From NCBI GenBank assembly GCA_036345935.2, contig JADWOT020000007.1, forward strand, positions 6,650,644 through 6,714,643: DNA of 64,000 nucleotides, written 5' to 3'. This document shows, piece by piece, positions 1-11,980 of the stretch. The notes beneath the pieces were generated by a model that saw only the letters and a list, made by a program, of their open reading frames with translations, did no database searches and had not been told where the DNA came from. This DNA comes from Taenia hydatigena (lineage: Eukaryota > Platyhelminthes > Cestoda > Cyclophyllidea > Taeniidae). The position numbers were made by a program, and so were the translations under genes. Position 1 is the stretch's first letter. Every line of letters starts with the position of its first letter.

Positions 1-155
1 TTCAACTCAAAACTATACCTTCAAAAATTTGAAGCCAGGACAGACCATTGTAGCTCAAGTTAGCGTACAAACTCGTCCTGGTGATAAGGGTAAACCTGAC
101 CTCATTAGTCCTCTCAGCGGCAAAGAGAACGTAACCACGCCGCCCTTTAAAGGAG
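1..155 (+). CDS. Fibronectin type III repeat, 3' part of an exon (gene runs in from the left)
   Basis: The open frame entering the window encodes the C-terminal half of an FN3 domain. It shows the E-F loop signature FKNLKPGQTIVAQVSV (a Leu-x-Pro-Gly-x-x turn followed by alternating hydrophobics), which recurs almost unchanged in the next exon. The frame reaches a consensus splice donor GTGAGT at 156-161. One base of a codon is left over, so the intron is phase 1, the usual arrangement for shuffled FN3 modules. The ATG at 29 is internal and not a start. FN3 domains are extracellular beta-sandwich adhesion modules in receptors and matrix proteins. The parent protein cannot be named because its other domains lie outside the window. 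Confidence 0.82.
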
Positions 156-454
156 GTGAGTCTCCTCTACTCGCTATTTTGTACGCTGAACCATTAGTTA
201 GCACTGTCTAGGTTTCATAGAAAAAGCCAACCACGGTATCCCTCCATTACTGCCGAGACAACTTCCCAGCTTTTTTCCATTATCTGCTGCCATGAAATCT
301 GCAGCTCATATTATTTATTCACTCCATTGCTTTTTTATTTCACCTCCATCCTTGTTTATACGGAGACGAGTGAGAGAACACTCATAAATAACAATTCGTC
401 GCCCTCATTCTTCCCTCAAAATAATTGCCCATGAATGTAATGTCATTTGTGTAG
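156..454 (+). other. Phase 1 intron between two FN3 exons
   Basis: The intron starts GTGAGT at 156 and ends with a tgtgtag acceptor at 452-454. Joining 155 to 455 keeps one continuous reading frame from one FN3 repeat into the next. The 299 bases hold no other recognisable feature. Confidence 0.75.
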
Positions 455-763
455 ATCCCACTGTTCCCCAGAATGTGCAACTTGAAGCAATCAACTCTTC
501 CACCGTACGCATGACCTGGTATCCACCACCCCAACCCACCGGACGTATTGAGCACTATCAAATCTATTGGAAGGTCGACAATAGTTGGCAGCAGGTGATC
601 TTTGCTCCCCCAAATGAAACATATACGTTCGAGAATTTGGAGCCAGGACAAACTATCAAAGCAGGTGTCAGTGCATACACAGTGTCGGGCGATATGGACG
701 AACATGCCTTTGTTAGCCCCTGCAGCACCGAAGTGGAAGTAACCACACCACGCTTACGTAGAA
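455..763 (+). CDS. Complete fibronectin type III exon (phase 1-1, 103 codons)
   Basis: With the single base carried over from the previous exon, this exon encodes one whole FN3 domain of about 100 residues, the family's usual size. Order of motifs: an N-terminal PTVPQNVQLEAI strand; the B-strand tryptophan in RMTWYPPPQP; the C-strand HYQIYWKV; then the NLEPGQTIKAG turn; and a final VEVTTP strand. The donor GTGAGT starts at 764 and leaves one base over, so the exon is symmetrical and can be duplicated or skipped without a frame change. Its C-terminal half closely resembles the preceding repeat, which points to tandem FN3 domains in one cell-surface or secreted protein. No further FN3 exon was found downstream, so the next exon is either a different domain or beyond a long intron. 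Confidence 0.86.
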
Positions 764-3700
764 GTGAGTCTTTTCTACACCTTTCAATATAACAGATTAG
801 GATTTAATTAAGAGGTAGAAATTAGGAAATTTAAATGAGCTTGTTGTTTTGGTCAGGAAAGGAAGGTGTGTCAACTGCGACTAAAACGTTCACAAGGACT
901 TCCACAATCAAAATGAATGGCAGGATGCCCGCGACCTCTACGACAGATGATTCGCTTTCGACTCCTTAAATGACTGCTTCACGTGGTCACAAATCCCACC
1001 ATGACCCCTGTAAGTAGCTTCAAGTCAACTTTCGCGACAGTCAGGACTGACGAATTTATCCTCACTACTTCATAACTATGGTCCAAATCACTTCCATGGA
1101 TCTAGTGCTTAAGTAAGCGTGCTCGTGAATCCGCGCATATAATCAACGATTGCACTCATGCTCATCATTACAGTGTTAAATTACAGTAACTAAAGTTGTT
1201 ATTTGTTCCAATCACAGCCAGCATTTACTAAATGCCAAATAAGTATCTTGACATGTTTGTCTACTCTTGTTGATGTCCAAACATGTTCCCTCTTGTAGAC
1301 TTTATTCAGCCACGCACCCTGAACTGAAAACTTTATAAATTGACGCTGAAGTTTACTGCATAAAACAGGTAAAGCTGGTCTGTAACGATGTTTTAACCAA
1401 TAAACCTATGGAATGTGCGCCTTTAAATATCTCTTTTATGTGCACTTTGCTCTATGGGACCACTGTAACGAATTCGCGCATTAATTAAATTAGATGCGTT
1501 CGGCGAACCAAATAGCCCATATCTGCGATAAAGTTGGGATTTAGTTGGTCGGATCTAGTGAAACTATCTCATATTCAGGCACAATATAAAAATATTTCCC
1601 ATTTATTGCATATTTTTGATAGCAGTGCATGTTCCTAAAAGAAATAATTTGACTTAAGCACACCTACTGTACTGCAGCGTCTGAGGTAGAGCCTCGAACG
1701 TGTAGGCATTGGCAGACCGCTGTGTTGACCCTGTCAATTGCTCGCGGCAGGTCAGTGAGGCAGCAGATCTGTAAGAGTAGGTCTGAAGTAATGCACAACC
1801 TAACGGGACCTTGGACTCTTAAGTAGGTGCGACAGAAATGAAGAGATGCCCTTCACCTTAGTCAAGTGTAAATAACGGACATAGAATCCAAGTGGCAATG
1901 GCAAGACTTAACCGGGAAGCATCTGTGTGTTTCGATGCGAGACAACGGCGAGCACACCACATGTAGTGACAAATTGGATATTTTAGTATCACTGATTCCA
2001 TAGGCCTGAAAATCTACATTTACTAACTTTACGTCAGTAGACGACGTAAGCGTTATTGAAAGCTGAAGTGAGTGATGAAGGCGTGGTGATGATGCCATCT
2101 CTTCCTCCTTTTTAAGAGCATAAAAAATCGAGGAGCCGCATCAGCTCATGGAATGTTTGTCAAATCCTGAAGGATAAATTTCACTTTGTTAAGCTACGAA
2201 GGAACATAAGTTGCAGCCGATTATTTGCTAAGAAATCATCAATGTACAGAATACTCCAATTGGCACCAATTATTTGGTGCTTGATGACCTTTTTATCAAA
2301 TCAAGACAGATCTAGCAATGCGCATACTGTGTAAGCCATGCGACGGGTTAGGAGTGGTCATGCAAACTGCATCATTTCCCGACATACTTCATGTACTAAA
2401 GCTGTTTGCTTTACGAATCCTGATAAATGACAAAATTTTGCTTGTCGTGAAAAAGTCTACTGAGTTTGCTTAAGAAATGCGCTGTAAGTGGTGCTTTGAA
2501 TTAATACAACCTTACAATAAAGCGCTATTTTACTAAAAGCTAGCCTGTTTAAATGTTCGCCACTTGGGTTTACACCACAAAGGGATTTTCGTGTGACACT
2601 TTCCTCTTTTGCGCAATCCATCTTGCGCGTCACTTGAAGATGTATTCGCCATACGTCGTTAATCACGGCGTTCCATCCGCTAGAAGGGCAGACAATCCAC
2701 TCAGTGGCCGCCATGGAAACAGTGCATGCGCTATTTCGGAAGATGAGTTTCCACATCTACGTTGGTCGATTTGAGCCATTTGAACAGCATGTACGTTTTT
2801 CGTCTATTTAAACTAGGCAATTCTAAGCGAAGCAGCATGGACTGTAGTGGCAACTTTAATACTTTCACCAAAACTCAAGTGACATCCTCTCCGTTTTATT
2901 AGTTCTTTTTGCCCGTTTTGTTAGGATTGACTCTACTTCTAATTCATTGACAACTGAGCTTGGTCATTCATTTATGGCGACGTTACTGGCTACACTGTCG
3001 CGACCCAAAAGATCCCAGTTCCTTGAATGCCTAATACTCGAATTTTCCGAAGCCCTAGGTTCATTAACCAGTAGGTTTTTATTGGCAAAAGCTTATCATT
3101 TTATCATTCCTTTCACTATATCTCTGCTGTAGGTTCATTCCAAAATGCCAAAAAATGAAGATTCTTGACCAATTTTAACGAAACGTTGAGGTGTTCGAAG
3201 CAGGACAGAAGCTTTCACTAATCACCTCGCCATCGTGTATGCGGCGGAGGAGGTTCATATAAACGCGCATACAATTAAGCGAATTCCTGGGGTAAAATAA
3301 ACGTACTGAGTGGAATTTTCGAAGAAGTGGCCAATAAAAGGGCAATGATTTGACTCCTAATCGCATTAGCGTTATTCTAAAATTAATTTGACAAGATCTT
3401 CGACTTTGTATCTGTGACATCTTCCATGCAGTGAGACTGCATCTGATCGGCTCCTATGACTACTTTACTACTCGGTTTGTGACTTTACTGTAGTGGAGAG
3501 GTAGCGGTGAAAGTGGAACTTGTTTATGGCATCCTTGATAAATGTATCGCCATGTATCCTAAAGCCGAGACTAGATGTTATCAAATATGACATGAATATG
3601 CGATCCAAATATCAAACAGGAATTTGCTTCGGGAGTGAGTGCACACGCGGAATCAAGGGTCAGAGGAGCTCACTCAGACCCTACTCTGCACTCTGGATCA

Positions 3701-5480
3701 CCTTAAAAAGCTCTTTGTTTCGATGTGAAATGACTAGTACTGACTTCTTGAATTGCACAACACTTTGCAATACTTTTGGGAGAAAAAAGAGAAAGATGAC
3801 GAATATCAGAGGGTGTTACCAATAGTTGTAAACATGTCGCACTGGTGTATGTCAGTGAAATGTAAGGGCATGGGCCCTATTAGTCAGCATGGCTGTATCA
3901 GTGCTGCAAAGAAGACATGACAGGACAGAATCCAAGACTGATTGACAAAGAGGGAAATTCTTCTTGGCTCTAACAAAGTATGGAGGTGAGTTCGGCACTA
4001 AAGAGATGAGTTAAGACTGTTCTATTGTCCATTCGCTGATGGTGTGGAAATCCTCTATTTGTTGCACCAGTGGGAATGCTTGCAGCCATCCTTCGTAAAA
4101 TAAAACAGCCATAAGTCGAGCCATCTGGTGGTAGTTTTGCGAGTGTTAGCAGATAACACGTCAAAAGACATTGCTAACCCATTTAATATTGCGGCGTGGT
4201 GACAGTGGCAGCTCTTACATTTCGTCACTCTCATACAAAGCAGACGGCATTTGGTTGGTTATATCTAGCCCCTATTGTTTCCAGGGCGGCTCTATTTACA
4301 AGTACTCAGCAGTCGCATGGCAGAAAAATGTGACAAGAATTGCGCCTAAAATCTCCTCCATTTGCAAGTTTTGCTACGAGCATCATTTGCAACAGTTTGG
4401 TATGCGGGCCGACAAAACGACACAACCCTTTGCTAGAAGATCTGAATTTCCGGAAGGCAGTGACCTACGTATTTAAGCCAAAGAGGTTGTTCAGAGAGCA
4501 GAGTGTTCCTTTGTTTATGATCTAAAATTAAAGTTTGCATTCGAAGACAAAAACAACTTGTAACACCGCAATGCAACAAAGTTCGTTGACAAGAAATACA
4601 CATCTTGCTTGTTTCATGGGCCTATGCTAAATTCTGTACTAAGGTGGACGTTTTGGATCAAGTCTGTGTATGTACACGCATTCTGGAAAAGGTTGAGATG
4701 GTGCTCATGTGATAAAATTTTTTGGCCATTCAAAAGGGCTTACTAAGCATGCTTGAGCAGTGCATTTCGACGACTATCCATGGGTACATCTGAGGCAATC
4801 GAATTGACGAAACACATCCAAGGCCTCAGTTTTACCAATTCTCCTTACACACTCTTCTACACCCTCTGCGATTGCATAAAAACGATAGGTGCTAAAAATA
4901 CATCCCTCCATGTTCAGAGTCAGGTGGAATGTTTTACCGGGAGCGTTATGTGATTAAGTCTGCCAAAAAATTGCACACCCTTCTTGTATACACCCACAAT
5001 AATACTTCATAATGGGGACACTAACTGCTGATGAACGAGTAAAGTGGGCGAAATCGCCAAGAAAGCAAAATTTAATAGCCCAGTTGCAAAGTCTTGGTGA
5101 AAGACAAGAACTATTAATCCGATGCTTAACAAAACCCTTGACCTCTGCCGCGCAATGACCACCGAGGAAGGGTATGCCACTACACTATTAAATCATTCCA
5201 CCATAAATCAAAATGTTTTTGACCAGGTCGCAGGTATTCAACTGTTCAAATTTGTTGTCAACTTGGCGCAAATATGACTAAGCGGCTACTGCTGAAGCCT
5301 AGGTTAATTACTCGACGCTGTTCACCCGTCCTCACTGCATTGATGGTTATCGTTCTCGTTCACTAAGCCTGTGAATTAATAGGATATAGTTTGATATGGG
5401 TTTCTTATAAGAACTTAAGATTTGTTTATTTAGGACGGCTTCTGCTGCCATACCTAAACGAATTAAGGAGGCTACTTTAC
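764..5480. other. No recognisable gene (intron or intergenic)
   Basis: Only short unassigned frames occur, none above about 101 codons (for example 3520-3825 and 4171-4476). None shows a domain motif or convincing splice borders. The first part may be intron of the FN3 gene. I saw no repeat shared with other parts of the window. Confidence 0.5.
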
Positions 5481-8365
5481 CTAACGTGCCATTTTATCGA
5501 TGCCACTTTCGTATTAAGTTGCTGAAGGAAGTTAAAAACTTTAAAATATTTATGTGACGTTATTCGCTATGGATTGGTGGGATTTTTATGTAAAATTTAG
5601 GCGCTGTGTTTGGTAAAATGCATTTGCTAATAAAAGATGGAGAAATTACCTGAACCCAAAATCTATGCTACCCCGGTCGATTACCACTACTGCTGCTAGC
5701 GTCATTGCATATAGCTAGAGACACGTGCATTATAAGACGATTTCTTTCAATGAAATCGAGAACACTGAGCCGCAACATTATGACAGGGGGCAGTTTCAAA
5801 CTGTCTGTAGTACTTACATAGAAGTATCAAGTCAAATGACCACTGAAATCCTCTTTAGAGGCATTATAGGCTGACACAATGCTGCAAACAAATGGGTAAG
5901 GAAGTGCACTATAATAAATGCGAATGGGTGACCGAGTAGGCGCGGGCTATATAAAAGCTTAAACTGGTCACTAAAATACAAAAAGGAACAATCCCCAATA
6001 GGTGGCGTATATTTTCAGGCAATATTAAGAAGTTGAGTGCGTTTCTGTCATTTGTACCTTTGCATTTTTCAAGCCTGAATAAAGTAAAGCCGATCAGCCT
6101 TACTATGTTGTGCGTTTCACCCTCTATGTCTTCGCGATCATGAGCCGAGGATCTACGTCGCCATGGCAGGGCTGCACACACTCTCAACCCTTTTCCGCAT
6201 AAACTCGTAATTCTCCTTTGTGGCCTGTTCGTTTTAAGTCCATCCACTTGATCGCCAACCCACACAATTATAATTTTACGAGGTTCCTCTGATTTCCTCT
6301 CTTTTCATCGTCTTCCTCTGTTTTCGATTTATGGCAAAAATACAGTTCTCAGCCATAATCTTCGTTGTCATCCCGTTCACCTTCTCACCCTCCTGCTTCA
6401 ACTCCTCAGCGTCAGTTACCATTCTCTCGATACTCTCCCCTGATAGGCGATCCTTGCCCTTAATCTTTATGATGGCGCCCTTTTAGACCACTTTTCAACC
6501 GCTGATATATTGAGAATGCCGTTTTTGTCAATAACATGGGCTGCTAACTTTTGATTGACACAATGCGGTACTGGTAAAATACCTGCAGATTGTTGTCGCA
6601 AAGTCATCCTCATAGATCTTTATTGACATACTCTGCCGATTTTTTAAATACATAGCAGGTGCATGCAACATCTTCATTGGAATTCTTATGTTGTGTTTTA
6701 TCAAGGCACCATATAACTGCTGCTCTGAGTTTCGACAAATTCATTCATCTAATTTTCCCCTCGCATCACCGCCCCCCATGGAGATCCACATATCTGCATA
6801 GATTTACCTTTATTTCAGAGATTTTAGTACCGCACTAATCAATTTGGCGATTAACATTAAAAAGGGATTTTGGCACTCTTTATGACAATAGGATTTGAAA
6901 AGCAAACTTGTTGCAAGGAGATGTAACAAACAACAGCGATTTGCGAATTCAATTAGTTGGATGCTTAAGAGTTCTAATACAATTCACGAAATTATCCGTT
7001 AGCTACCAAGCTTCTGACTTAGCCATCGTCAGACCATAGATTTTTTTTGAATTACATTTATTAAATTAGTAACTGTAATATCAATGGTGTGTTTCTCGTT
7101 TCTTTTGAGCGGCGTTAGTGTATTGACGATCTTTTGTTGAAAAACGATTTCTCATCCATTTGCATTATTGTGCATGAGAGTTAGGCCATTTTGCAAACCA
7201 ATGTTATTGTACATATTTCCGCTCCTTTCATGATCGTTTAATGTCCGCAGGGTAAACAATCGCTAAATTACGAGAAAATCGGCTGATGCTGTAAATAAAT
7301 ATGGCTGGGAGGGACATCGCTCAACGCTATGATAGATTTGGGCACGGGGCAAATCTAGCAACTATCTGGCTAACCTGCTGAGCATATCGTATTTGCAAGG
7401 TAGAGCATTGACAATTTAGGGCCACGGTATGTTGAGAAACAATTTACCAGGAGGACAGAGTGTGGCAACGATTGATAGATTAAAACGCAGCGCTCCATAT
7501 CCGAACCAATAGGAGAGCGGCTTTCAGATAAAAAGGTGGTGGACTCGTTAATCCAACACAAGCAAACTTTAGTCAAGATGGCCTATTTTGGCGATATCAG
7601 CGAGAGTGCTGTCAAGACTGCCGCTACAGACGGCCCTCTGGATTGCGCTCAGATAGCAGTTCCACCATCGCACTTTGTCACGGCGTTCCTGCGAGTCTAG
7701 TAGAGCACACCTGTAAAAGGGCCGTATGAAAGCCGGATTGACTTATTCCTTATCTAACCATCATTGTACTCGTCTATCCGCTTCCCTTGGCCTAATTTCT
7801 CCGACCGTCGCTCGTATTCCTTATTCTGACTGAGGTATGCATCTCGTGGTGGGGTAGAGGGTCACCTAAATGTCCAAAAGGTGGCCAACTCAAAGGCCGG
7901 CATCAGAAAGCGGTATGGAGGAACATCGGTATCTTCTCTTTTGCATGCACGATTGCGCAAGAAAATCGTCTAAGGTGGGAAGCAAAGGCAAGTGATTTCT
8001 GCTCTTGCGAAACGATCAACAAGGAATGGTGTCTAAAGCCCGCATTAGTCGACATTGGGGGACACCGCGTGCAACTAATCGATATAGACGTGTCGAGTTC
8101 AAGGAGGTCAATCGCGCAGCCAACCTCCAGACATGTTCTGCTGCGTCTTATTTCGTCAGTGCTTCGCTCCCGCTACGATCCCACCTTGCCTGCGGTCTTC
8201 ATTCATCCTTTACTTCCGTCGCCTCCATCTCCATCGGCTTGTCGTCCAAAGTCTCCCATCCCGCCTTTTTTTGAGACCCCAAAGAACCGCAATAGGTAGA
8301 TATCGTATAAATCTGTGGTGAGTTGTGCTACCAATCACCCTTCCTTTCCTTGTGCCATCTTCCTT
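5481..8365 (-). repeat. Outer left arm of the 17-kb imperfect palindrome
   Basis: This 2.9-kb block is the reverse complement of 19761-22672. Stretches such as ccattttatcgatgcc (near the outer end) and ccttgtgccatcttcctt (at the inner end, 8365) recur inverted in the other arm. Matches were also seen in between, around 5640-5740, 6100-6540, 7370-7700 and 7830-8330. By eye roughly four of five bases agree, with small indels throughout. The arm carries the minus-strand Hsp70 pseudogene. Part of it (about 7200-7580) is present a third time at 49765-50135. Confidence 0.85.
6130..6760 (-). pseudogene. Decayed Hsp70 substrate-binding region, left arm copy
   Basis: Read on the minus strand, fragments match the cytosolic Hsp70 family in the right order. 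LIKHNIRIPMK corresponds to the loop after the ATPase domain. HVIDKNGILNIS corresponds to the FDIDANGILNVS beta-strand region. DRLSGESIERMV corresponds to the family RLSKEDIERMV. A lysine- and glutamate-rich segment follows, as in the C-terminal lid. Frames shift between fragments and stops interrupt them, and no ATPase domain was found in this copy, so it cannot make a chaperone. The same relic lies inverted at 21425-22030, so the decay at least partly predates or accompanied the inverted duplication. Tapeworms are known for expanded Hsp70 families, which fits but does not prove the organism. Confidence 0.7.
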
Positions 8366-9627
8366 TTCTTCTCTTTCGCTTAGTTTGCATACATCATTTT
8401 GGCATTGTCGCATCTGATATCCGGTGTAAATCACTTAGAACAGGAAAGCTGTGCTTAGTCATTTCGAGCGTGCCTTATAAAATAAATCCAAATTTCCTAT
8501 ATCAAGTTGCTTCTTTCATATTTAGCTTAGCCAGACGGCTAGATGAGTGAGTGCAGCACTACAGCACTATGCGGATCTTCCTAGGGTGTCCAATTCCAAT
8601 CCTCCTTTCTCCTTTCAACTCCCTCTTTTATTGTTCCCATCGATTCTCAACACATCGCCCTTATCTTAGCCAATACCTTTTCTCTTTTAGTCAAACAGGC
8701 GTGCGTCTTTACTCCTACTGATGATTTATATGCTTCATTAGCATCTGTCTTGATAGTAGGCGTAGGACTACGAACACATAGCGAACCCGTCCATTTGTTA
8801 GCTTCGTAAAAATTTTTGGGACATACCACCGATTCCCTTAGTTAAATCCATACCGTGCACAGCGTTCGCCATGCTAGGCTCACTTTTACTGGCTCTTACA
8901 TGCATTTACAACCGCTAAATAAACAGCGACATCATCAGACCTACTTAATCACATCCATGTCCCATTGCGGAAGCGCTACAGCACGGCACTCGAGACCGCG
9001 CCCAGATAGATTAAAAGAGATTTTACCGCGATACCTCAGAGTAGATTAGCCACCTAGACTAGATTATAGCAGGTTTGGATAAATAGAAAAAGATGCAAGT
9101 TGACGCTACCTCATCTTCAGAGAAGCCTTCATGCCTTACCATTCAAGTCAACCACAAAATCGTATTTGGCCCGCCTAGTCAACCAGGCACAACTACATGC
9201 CATGTGAAATGAAGTTTTTCCTTTCTTCATCTCAGATATTCCGGGTCATAATGTGCTCGCAAGAATTGGGTCAGGGTGGAGGGGTGGAGACTCACTTGTT
9301 TTACGTCTTTCATCATGGCCCACCGTGTATGCTTCATGCAATCAACTCACCCGAAGGAGAGTAGTGGGCAGTCGTCTGCATTCCGTTTCCTTACTGTTAC
9401 CTCTCCACTTTAGCGCCACAAGAACCACACGTTCCTCTGTCTCCTTTACGTAGCTCTTACCTCCATCCCATTTAAACTCAACAATACCTACCGCTTTTCC
9501 ACTTCATCTTCTGCCAGCGCCCTCCTAGTGAGTCCACTTCATCTCTCCACCAATCGCAAATTTGATTATAACACGAATAAATTATGCAAAGATTTATAGC
9601 TTAGAGCATGTTAACACAGAATCTCTT
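8366..9627. other. Non-matching insert in the left half of the palindrome
   Basis: This segment lies between outer and inner left arms and has no inverted counterpart that I can see. It is pyrimidine-rich on the plus strand in places (8580-8640, 9370-9540). Frames up to 75 codons carry no recognisable domain. Confidence 0.5.
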
Positions 9628-11980
9628 TCCGGTACGAATCTTTCTTTGGATTATGCCAGACAACTAAACCAATTAAACGAAGAAATACAAGCAAAATTAT
9701 AATATGATTAGCATCTACAATCCAATCTCAAAATATCGAAAATTTAGCACAGCCTCTGTGGTCTCAACACCAACGTAGGCCAACCACCGATTACTAGCAA
9801 TCTTTGTTTGCGATTAATTTTAATTATCAGTCGATGAGGAATAACTGTTTGGGCAAGAGTTGGTTGCAAGAATGCTTGGCGGAAATAGCTGCTTAAGCAA
9901 AAACCTTCATATCGTCAAACTACGCACTTTTTGGGACCGAATGGCCCCTCAGCAAAAAAGGTGATACAATTGCAGATGGTAATGCAAATGGCTGTCATAA
10001 ACAGCAGAACGCGATTGTTGCATTTGCGACCAAAGTAGCTGTTGCTTTCAGATACAGTTGCAGTGCTCCTGCCTAAATTAATTTTCATAGAGCGTCGGCC
10101 GATATACCCATGCTATGACATTTTCCACCAGTTTTAGCCGGTTATTGTATTGCCGAAGTAACAGTAATATGGTCCGCTTTTAGAGCTGCTGCAAATGGTA
10201 AATGCGGGTTTGCATTTTCTAGTGGATAGTTAATACGAGACTTTGATTCATTTTTGAATAAATGAATAAATTAACACTAATGGTAAAAATGGACCGACTT
10301 AGGTCATTTTTGACGTGTGAGGTGGATAAACTATGCGAATAAATGCTAACAAGCCAATAGTTTCGCACCTGTTTCATTCGCACTTTGAAACAGCAAGTAT
10401 GTTCTATTCCAGTGACATCGCTGTATTTACTAAAATGCATAAATACTGTACATGCTCGTTAAAATACACCTTTAGGACGAGAAGCGGCAGAAAATGCAAA
10501 CCTCATGCTGAATGGAGTACCATCGGTTTCCGAAGAGGATGCGTACCATGAACGCGTCTAGGCTGCAATATTTGTACCCATTTAATAATCACTATGCCAT
10601 TGAATGTTTCGTGGTCTCGCTCTTTGAATAGTTAGATTGGCATAATATATCAGAATGGATTTCTCCAATTAGTGCCATATGGTGTCATTTTTGCGCAAGG
10701 GCATTAATGAGTACCTCCTAATATACTCAAGAGCTCTAGCAGCCATGGCCACTGGCGTCACACACTTCATCCATTACCTTTCAGTTTGCGTCTTCAAATA
10801 ACCGCCTTCACGAATTTCGGAATGCGATTGTTTTCGAATTCGCTTATATTGGAGAAAAGGCAAATAAAGGTATATTTGCTTAGCAAATGAGCGTCTGTTT
10901 TGCCAAAGCAAAATTAATACCTTCTGGCAGTCCTGTCATTATTTGTAGAAATAACGCTGCAGTTTCTTTAAAGTCTGTAAACAGTGGGTCTTTTGGTGGT
11001 GGCTAAGAAAAAATATTTCAGACTCTTAAATGCTTATGAGGCGGCAATGATTATGAAAACCAACTGCGACGTGCCCCTCTACAACTCGCCTATTATTTGC
11101 AACTTTAAATCATATTACTTGATTCTGCTCAGCAGCAAGCATTTTGTGAATGAAATCATTGAGGCTGGGGAGGGAAGAGACTTCACTGGCACTTTTGATT
11201 TTGTCATCGGTTTGCCTTCTCACATGGCATTTATGGTGATCACTTGATCGCTTGGTGGTTTATTGATTCGAATTCTAACAAATATGAAGCCAATTGCAAC
11301 GGTCACAGCATGGAGCAAAGCATGGCTGTCCCTTTACCACCGAAAGACTGAAAAAGTCCAGTGGGACCAGCCCATGAAAGACGGAATGATAAATTGCAAA
11401 ACAATCGCCAGGGGCTTGGATCTCGTCTTCTCTTTTACGTAAAGCACTTAGTTGAGGCAGACGAACACACGCGACCGAAGACTGCGATAGAATAAGCAGC
11501 AGCAGTAGGTGCACAGAGTTTTCATCTCCTCTCTCATGACCAGCGAAAGAGGATAGATGAGCTCGACATGCTTCGGCTCAATAAAACCCACGCACAAATT
11601 TATGTCTACGCTACAAGCATGGTGACACCGATAGGATAGCAGCAGCCCGAACGCCAGCATTTTTCATAATGTTCAAAGATTAAATAACAATTGCATGACC
11701 ACATTTTCTGCTGGACAATCAACCACTTAAATCACTACCTGTCAGAAAGCAACTAATGCGACCACCCCACACCGTGTGCACATGACGACCCCAACCACTT
11801 TTCACAACCCGACAATACGCTTATCTCAATCGCTTCGTGTGCATTGGAAAACAAGAAGCAACCGAACCATTTTTCAAGCTACCGCGTGGAGGCTTGACAA
11901 TGATTTCACAATCTCAGATTCCTTAAAAGCCAGAAAATTGCAGTCAAATACAGCTATCACAGAATCTAAATTACGGAAAC
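9628..11980. repeat. Inner left arm of the palindrome
   Basis: This is the reverse complement of 14225-15803. The outer limit is the shared tttggattatgcc motif (about 9636), and the inner limit lies near 11980. The core (about 10900-11780) differs from the other arm by only scattered bases and one CAG/CTG unit, while 9640-10000 has many substitutions. Short frames at 10984-11247 (+) and 11448-11660 (-) recur in the other arm only because the DNA is nearly identical. They match no known protein. Confidence 0.88.
10013..10733. other. 720-bp segment present only in the left inner arm
   Basis: On both sides of this segment the left and right arms align. The left arm reads cagcagaacgc then, after 10733, tctagcagccatggcc. 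The right arm has the two halves joined directly at about 15424-15440. It is therefore an insertion in the left arm or a deletion from the right. I could not define terminal repeats or a clear target-site duplication, and its frames (up to 73 codons) are unassigned. Confidence 0.65.
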
